From positions 1 through 64,000 of the forward strand of contig JAYOLL010000001.1 of NCBI GenBank assembly GCA_038120295.1: DNA of 64,000 bases, written 5' to 3'. A model generated the notes under the pieces. The model worked only from the letters and a program-made list of their open reading frames with translations, had not been told where the DNA came from and searched no databases. The first letter of the stretch is position 1; the number at the start of each line of letters is the position of its first letter. The position numbers and the translations under genes were made by a program. This document shows, one piece after another, positions 59,619-64,000 of the stretch. The DNA is from JAYOEY01 sp038120295 (GTDB lineage: Bacteria > Pseudomonadota > Alphaproteobacteria > MPNO01 > UBA2964).

Positions 59619-61169
59619 TCAGATTCTGATCGGCGGGTCGTCGGGCGGCTCTCCCCACTTGTCGAGACCGAGCTCTTTCCACTTGTTACGGACAACGGCG
59701 GAATCGTCCGGCAGCGGATGAACCGTCGGCGGGTAGCGCCTTCCGTCCTCATTCAGCTCGTAATCGAGATTGATGGTGCAGTCCATTAGTACGCGGTGCC
59801 ATTTACCTGTGCCGAACAGGTGAACGTTCGAATCGCGCGTCCGGACGCTGGGATCGAGCCCGGCACCCCAATTCGCGGGATACACAATGAGGTCGTCTTC
59901 GCCGGCGTTGAACCGCCAGGCCATCGCCCAGTCCACAGCTGCGTAATCGTGGACGTCGATATCGTCGTCCACCACTGTGACATGCTTGTAGCGCACGTGG
60001 CTGGCCGAGTTGCCCCACAGCGCCGCAGCGACCTGCTTGGCCTGGCCGCGATAGGTCTGGTGGATTGAAACGACTGTGTTGATGCCGGCCTGGATCGGGT
60101 GACCGAAGACATCCGTGACGCCCGGGACGCCTGCTGTTTCGAGTGCGTTCCACGCGGTCGCCGAGCGATGAATCGAGCTCATGACCGGGTTTTCGCCGAA
60201 CGAACCGGGGATCGCACCCTCAATCGTGCCGCGCAGGATCGGACGGTCGCGATGTGTGATGCATGTGATCTGGGCGACGTGCTTTTTTGAGTGCTCCGGT
60301 GCGTAGTAGCCGGTGAACTCGGCATAGGGACCTTCTTCCTCGAAGGTCGAGGGGTCGGTGGAAACCCAGCCTTCGATGACGATTTCCGCTGAGGCCGGCA
60401 CCTTCAGCGGCACCGTCTCGCAATCGACAAGTTCGACCGGTTCGCCGCGGATGGCGCCCATCACATCGTATTCCGAGATGGCCCGCGGGATCGGTGCACC
60501 AGCGGTAAAGCCCATGGAGGGCTCCCAGCCAATCACGAAGGCGACCGGCATGGCGTCGCCGCGCTCCATGTGCTTGCTGTAATGGGTGCCCCACCCCTGG
60601 GCTCGCCACAGCAAGAGACCGATGCGGTCCTTGTCGAGCATCATGCCACGATAGGTCCCGATATTATGTACTTCGGAATCAGGGTCGCGTGTCACGCAGC
60701 CGGCATAGGTATTGATGTAACGTCCGCCATCGCCGCGGTTCCATTTCGGAACCGGGAATTTGGCGAGATCGATATCGTCGCCCTTCAGGATGTTCTGCTT
60801 CACGGGCCCGGTTTTTACTGTCACCGGCTCGATGCGTTCCGAAAAGATGTAGCGGCAGATCTGTACCAGGTCGCGCACCGGCGTTTCGCGCGGCAGGCCG
60901 AACATCATCGACAGGCGGGAAAAACTCCCCTGACCGCCGGTAAAGACCTGACCGGAAACCGCGTCCGGCCCGTTATAGTCCTTGATATTGTTGAAAAGGA
61001 ACGCAGGCCCGTAGCCGGTTCCCTGTCCCATGCGGACAATGGTGCCGAGCTCGACATCCCAGTCCACTTCGGAATTGACTTCGAGAAGCTCGCCTTCCTT
61101 GCGAAGGGCGTCGATCCAGCCCCTCAAATCACCATATGCCGCTGGTGTCCGGTCGATCTGTTCAACCAC
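59619..61169 (-). CDS. UbiD-family (prenylated-FMN) decarboxylase, copy 2
   Basis: 516 residues if started at GTG 61169 (V-V-E-Q-I-D-R-T-P-A), which has 'aggat' eight bases upstream and matches the N-terminus of copy 1. The longer frame to 61325 adds unrelated sequence. It has the same UbiD signatures as copy 1 ('R-G-D-G-G-R-Y-I-N-T', 'Y-D-V-M-G-A-I-R-G', 'V-P-A-S-A-E-I-V-I-E-G'). The two are clearly related but diverged, so different substrates or a heteromer are possible. It diverges from the PhyH gene. Confidence 0.92.
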   Translation of the reverse strand: MVEQIDRTPAAYGDLRGWIDALRKEGELLEVNSEVDWDVELGTIVRMGQGTGYGPAFLFNNIKDYNGPDAVSGQVFTGGQGSFSRLSMMFGLPRETPVRDLVQICRYIFSERIEPVTVKTGPVKQNILKGDDIDLAKFPVPKWNRGDGGRYINTYAGCVTRDPDSEVHNIGTYRGMMLDKDRIGLLLWRAQGWGTHYSKHMERGDAMPVAFVIGWEPSMGFTAGAPIPRAISEYDVMGAIRGEPVELVDCETVPLKVPASAEIVIEGWVSTDPSTFEEEGPYAEFTGYYAPEHSKKHVAQITCITHRDRPILRGTIEGAIPGSFGENPVMSSIHRSATAWNALETAGVPGVTDVFGHPIQAGINTVVSIHQTYRGQAKQVAAALWGNSASHVRYKHVTVVDDDIDVHDYAAVDWAMAWRFNAGEDDLIVYPANWGAGLDPSVRTRDSNVHLFGTGKWHRVLMDCTINLDYELNEDGRRYPPTVHPLPDDSAVVRNKWKELGLDKWGEPPDDPPIRI

Positions 61170-61342
61170 GAAAAAAATCCTGTGCGTCAGTTTGCAGGCG
61201 CTTTTCTTAGGCCAATACGCCGGATTCGTCCAGTTTGTATAGATTGATTTAATATTGAACGCAGCATGCCCGGGAAGCGATTGACCGATGCGCCCGCAAA
61301 ATTTACCGTCAGAACGGGTGATCAAAGAAACGGATTTCTGAA

Positions 61343-62164
61343 ATGCCGAACATTCTCAGCCAGCAACAGATTGACTCCTACAATCAGGACGGATTCGCCG
61401 GTCCGTTCGACCTTTTGACGCCGGATGAAGCAAGGACCCTGCGTGACAAGGTCGAAGAAGTCGAAGGCGTTATGGGCGACCAGATCCAGAAACGCTGCAA
61501 GATCAAGGCGCATCTTCCGTTTCCGTTCCTGTGCGACGTCATTTCGCACCCGAGGCTGCTCGACATGGTCGAGGATATCATCGGGCCGAACATCCTGTGC
61601 TGGGGCTCCAGCTTCTTTCAGAAAGAGGCGAACGATCCGGGTTTTGTGTCCTGGCATCAGGATTCGACCTATTACGGTCTGGAGCCGCCGGATACGCTTA
61701 CTGCCTGGATCGCGATTTCCGAGGCGTCTCTGGAAGCGGGCTGCATGAAATTCATTCCCGGCAGCCATAATCAGGGCATATACGAGCACGAAGAGTTCAA
61801 AGGCGGTGACAACCTTCTGTCGCGCGGCCAGACGATTCTGGGGATCGAAGAGGAAAAAGCGGTCCCCGTTCCGCTCAAGGCCGGCCAGTTTTCCTTTCAC
61901 AAGGAAGACACGGTGCATGCATCGGAACCAAACCGGACGAATGACCGGCGGATCGGCCTGTCGATCCACTACATCGCGCCCAATGTCCGTGAGACCAAGT
62001 TTCCCGGCGCGTCGGCGATGGTGCTGCGGGGGACCGATACCGAAGGGCACTGGGGCGTCGATCCGATGCCGCAGAAGGACTGGGACCCGGATTGTCTTGC
62101 CGAACTCGACCGGACCTGGGCGCTCTATCAGACGGCCCCGGGGGAACGGGACGAAGTCGCCTGA
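61343..62164 (+). CDS. Phytanoyl-CoA dioxygenase (PhyH) family protein
   Basis: 273 residues, Fe(II)/2-oxoglutarate-dependent oxygenase. The iron ligands are H105-Q-D107 in 'S-W-H-Q-D-S' and H192 in 'T-V-H-A-S-E-P-N-R'. The 2-oxoglutarate Arg is probably in 'D-R-R-I-G-L-S-I-H'. Members hydroxylate fatty acyl or small organic molecules. It sits between the UbiD pair and the TAXI transporter, which suggests that the imported compound is oxidised here. The ribosome-binding site is weak. Confidence 0.92.
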   Translation: MPNILSQQQIDSYNQDGFAGPFDLLTPDEARTLRDKVEEVEGVMGDQIQKRCKIKAHLPFPFLCDVISHPRLLDMVEDIIGPNILCWGSSFFQKEANDPGFVSWHQDSTYYGLEPPDTLTAWIAISEASLEAGCMKFIPGSHNQGIYEHEEFKGGDNLLSRGQTILGIEEEKAVPVPLKAGQFSFHKEDTVHASEPNRTNDRRIGLSIHYIAPNVRETKFPGASAMVLRGTDTEGHWGVDPMPQKDWDPDCLAELDRTWALYQTAPGERDEVA

Positions 62165-62185
62165 GTTGATATTTGGCCAATCGTG

Positions 62186-62213
62186 TTGACCTGCCGTAGT
62201 GTCCAAGTACAGT
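62186..62213 (+). promoter_or_regulatory. Candidate sigma-70 promoter of the TAXI operon
   Basis: TTGACC (62186-62191) and TACAGT (62208-62213) are separated by 16 bases, in the 92-base gap between the PhyH stop and the TAXI start at 62257. An A-rich leader and 'aagggagagatcc' ribosome-binding site follow. Confidence 0.45.
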
Positions 62214-62256
62214 TCTGCGTCGGTTAAATTCATAACAAGCAAGGGAGAGATCCATT

Positions 62257-63225
62257 ATGAAATTTTCAGCTATTGTGCTGGCTGCGGTCGCTACGGCGGC
62301 CCTGTCGGTGCCGGCATACGCCCAGACGGTCTATGCCATCGGAACCAACAAGCAGGGGTCGCTGGCCTACAGCTCGGGCACCGCGATTTCCAAGCTGATG
62401 AACCTCAAGGGCGGCGTGAAGATGCGTGTTCGTCCGGGCGGCGGTTCGTTCTCTATCGTGCCGCAGATGAATTCGGGCGCGATCGATTTCGGCATCAACA
62501 ACGCTGCTGAATCGCGCTTTGCCTATACAGGCACCGGCACGTTCGAAAAGAAGGGCAAGATGCCGAATTTCCGGATGGTGGGCGTGATGTTCCCGCTCAG
62601 CTCCACTCTGGCGGTGCCCAACGATTCCAAGATCAAGACGATCTGCGACGCCAAGGGCGCGCGTATGGGCCATAAGTTCACCGCCCAGACCATATTGCAG
62701 CTCACGCAGTCGGCGCTGCTGGCGACCTGCGGCCTGACGCAGGAAGACATGGTGAATACGCCTTACTCGCGTTACGTGCCGTCGGGCGACGACATGGCGC
62801 GCGGCAAGCTCGATATCGCGATCATCCCGCCGGGAACCGCGGCGTCGAAGAAACAGCATGCCATGCTGCGGTCGCGCGGCGGCCTTCGTTTCCTGGCGGT
62901 CGACGATTCGCCCAAGGCAGTTGCCGGCATGCAGAAATGGTATCCCGAGGCCTACATTACGACCATCAAGCCGTCCAAGCGGACTCCCGGCGTTCTGGGC
63001 CCGATCAAGATCATGACCTATCCCTTCTTCCTGACGGCAGGCGCCCATGTGCCGGCAGAAGTGGTCTATATGATCATCAAGACCATGGCCGCGAACAAGA
63101 AGGAACTCGCGAAATCGCACGGCGCCTTCAACGGCTTCAACGCCAAGAAGATGTATTACAAGAACACCATCGTGCCGTATCACCCCGGTGCGGAGAAGGC
63201 CTACAAGGAAATGGGCGTGATGTAA
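62257..63225 (+). CDS. TAXI-family TRAP transporter solute-binding protein
   Basis: 322 residues with a clear signal peptide (hydrophobic 4-20, cleavage after A-Y-A-Q). TAXI-type pattern: 'Y-A-I-G-T-N-K-Q-G-S-L-A-Y-S-S-G', 'R-P-G-G-G-S-F-S-I-V-P-Q-M-N-S-G', 'D-F-G-I-N-N-A-A-E' and 'T-Y-P-F-F-L-T-A-G'. It binds an organic acid in the periplasm and delivers it to the fused TRAP permease encoded 52 bases downstream. It has a strong ribosome-binding site. Confidence 0.94.
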   Translation: MKFSAIVLAAVATAALSVPAYAQTVYAIGTNKQGSLAYSSGTAISKLMNLKGGVKMRVRPGGGSFSIVPQMNSGAIDFGINNAAESRFAYTGTGTFEKKGKMPNFRMVGVMFPLSSTLAVPNDSKIKTICDAKGARMGHKFTAQTILQLTQSALLATCGLTQEDMVNTPYSRYVPSGDDMARGKLDIAIIPPGTAASKKQHAMLRSRGGLRFLAVDDSPKAVAGMQKWYPEAYITTIKPSKRTPGVLGPIKIMTYPFFLTAGAHVPAEVVYMIIKTMAANKKELAKSHGAFNGFNAKKMYYKNTIVPYHPGAEKAYKEMGVM

Positions 63226-63277
63226 TCGTCTCCTGCAGGGCGGGTCCGGTTCTCCGGGCCCGCCGCGGGACCCTGTC

Positions 63278-64000
63278 ATGACCGATGCAACCGAACAGGC
63301 TGCCGCCCCGCCCGAGGGTGTTCTCGTCGACCGCGCGACGCGCGTTGCCGGCGGCATCATGGTTGCGCTCGGCGTTCTCTGGGCTATCGAAGCCTATCGA
63401 TGGTTCGGTCTGACCTTTTTCGGTCAGCAGCTTCTTGCCGCCGCGTGGGGGCTATCGTTCTTTATCGTATTTTTGCGCTACAGGGTTCAGCGGACCGAGA
63501 AAGGCAGGCCGCCTCTCTACGACTGGATCTGCGCTATCGTCGGCCTTCTGACCATGGCCTGGGTCGCTTTCGATTACGAACGTCTGTCGGAGGAATACGG
63601 CGACCGGACGTTCGAAGCGCTCGTTATCGGTTGCATAACGGTCGTTCTCTCGATCGAGGGCGTTCGCCGCACCGCAGGGCATGCATTCTTCGGCGTGGTC
63701 GTCTTTTTCATGGTCTATGCGATGTTCGCCGATCAGGTCGGCGGCGATCTCAAGGGGCTCACGGTACACTGGGATGCGCTGGCGACCGATCTCGGGCTCG
63801 ATGCCGGCGCGGCGCTGGGACTGCCGCTTAAAATCTCGGTCGAGGTCGTCCTGATCTTTATCTTCTTCGGTCAGCTTCTGGTGAGTTCCGGCGGCGGCCG
63901 ATTCTTTATCGATCTGGCGATGGCCATGGTTGGTCATCGGCGCGGCGGTGCGGCCAAGATTTCAGTAATCGCCAGCGCCTTCTTCGGATCGATCTCCGGC
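63278..64000 (+). CDS. Fused TRAP transporter permease (DctQM-like), 3'-truncated by window
   Basis: 241 codons are visible from ATG 63278 to the right edge, with no stop. A short polar N-terminus (about 1-25) is followed by at least five membrane helices. The tail shows 'L-L-V-S-S-G-G-G-R-F-F-I-D-L-A' and 'A-K-I-S-V-I-A-S-A-F-F-G-S-I-S-G', typical of the M-domain of TAXI-linked fused permeases. It uses an ion gradient to import the solute bound by the TAXI protein. The full gene should be about 600-700 residues. Confidence 0.9.
   Translation, partial: MTDATEQAAAPPEGVLVDRATRVAGGIMVALGVLWAIEAYRWFGLTFFGQQLLAAAWGLSFFIVFLRYRVQRTEKGRPPLYDWICAIVGLLTMAWVAFDYERLSEEYGDRTFEALVIGCITVVLSIEGVRRTAGHAFFGVVVFFMVYAMFADQVGGDLKGLTVHWDALATDLGLDAGAALGLPLKISVEVVLIFIFFGQLLVSSGGGRFFIDLAMAMVGHRRGGAAKISVIASAFFGSISG

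Noticed and set aside
1..64000. tRNA, rRNA, CRISPR arrays, insertion sequences and prophage genes.
   Set aside because: No repeat-spacer array, transposase, integrase or tRNA-like cloverleaf was noticed on reading. A tRNAscan or CRISPR search would settle small cases.

Overview
This 64-kb, high-GC, gene-dense window fits a free-living, probably environmental alphaproteobacterium of Rhodospirillales-like type. The pointers are a GTTC-N7-GTTC LexA box in front of an imuA-imuB-dnaE2 mutasome, a DUF3035 lipoprotein, and a wealth of TRAP/TTT-type uptake genes. I see no rRNA, tRNA, CRISPR array, insertion sequence or prophage, and no gene-free stretch longer than about 250 bases. The window opens inside one gene (DUF4340) and closes inside another (TRAP permease).

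Layout. 1-4 kb: an MCE/Mla-type lipid ABC transporter operon on the minus strand (permease with STAS, ATPase, MCE protein, auxiliary lipoprotein). 4-9 kb: ornithine cyclodeaminase family protein, DUF1330 protein, flavin monooxygenase, AbrB-family membrane protein. 8.5-11.1 kb: a PEP-CTERM-like secreted protein diverging from a LuxR-type regulator, followed by a second luxR broken by one in-frame TAA. 11.1-20.3 kb: a redox-flavoured group of an isochorismatase-like hydrolase, a thioredoxin-reductase-like flavoprotein, a selenoprotein of the UGSC type, an LLM monooxygenase, gamma-glutamyltransferase, nitroreductase, OsmC and an MFS transporter. 20.3-26.6 kb: the SOS mutasome imuA-imuB-dnaE2 with a FitAB/VapBC toxin-antitoxin pair lodged between imuB and dnaE2. 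26.7-30 kb: a Zrg-like, probably zinc-regulated transport group. 30-39.7 kb: a BacNav sodium channel, pssA-psd, a SAM hydrolase, a GGDEF protein, ribF-ileS-lspA and a DUF3035 lipoprotein. 39.8-53.7 kb: an M16 peptidase pair, an RND efflux pair, TauE, pgi-mutL, a cysteine hydrolase, rsmD, a pseudouridine synthase and a glutamine amidotransferase. 53.8-64 kb: an accessory catabolic stretch with two orphan Bug binding proteins, a maleate isomerase/arylmalonate decarboxylase-like protein, tadA, two tandem UbiD decarboxylases, a PhyH dioxygenase and a TAXI-TRAP transporter.

The most striking object is the gene at 12897-14531. It reads through an in-frame TGA (13185-13187) into a U-x-x-C motif. A perfect 8-bp stem with a GGTC loop lies 9 nt downstream, as expected for a bacterial SECIS element. 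Conventional annotation would split this gene into two hypothetical proteins. The thioredoxin-reductase-like flavoprotein directly upstream is its probable electron donor.

Other points of note are the toxin-antitoxin pair inside the SOS mutasome, a SOS box and a Zur-like box sharing one divergent intergenic region, a probable CTG start for the Zrg-like ATPase, a perfect 18-bp palindrome in front of a UbiD gene, and two short tandem repeats sitting exactly on stop or start codons.
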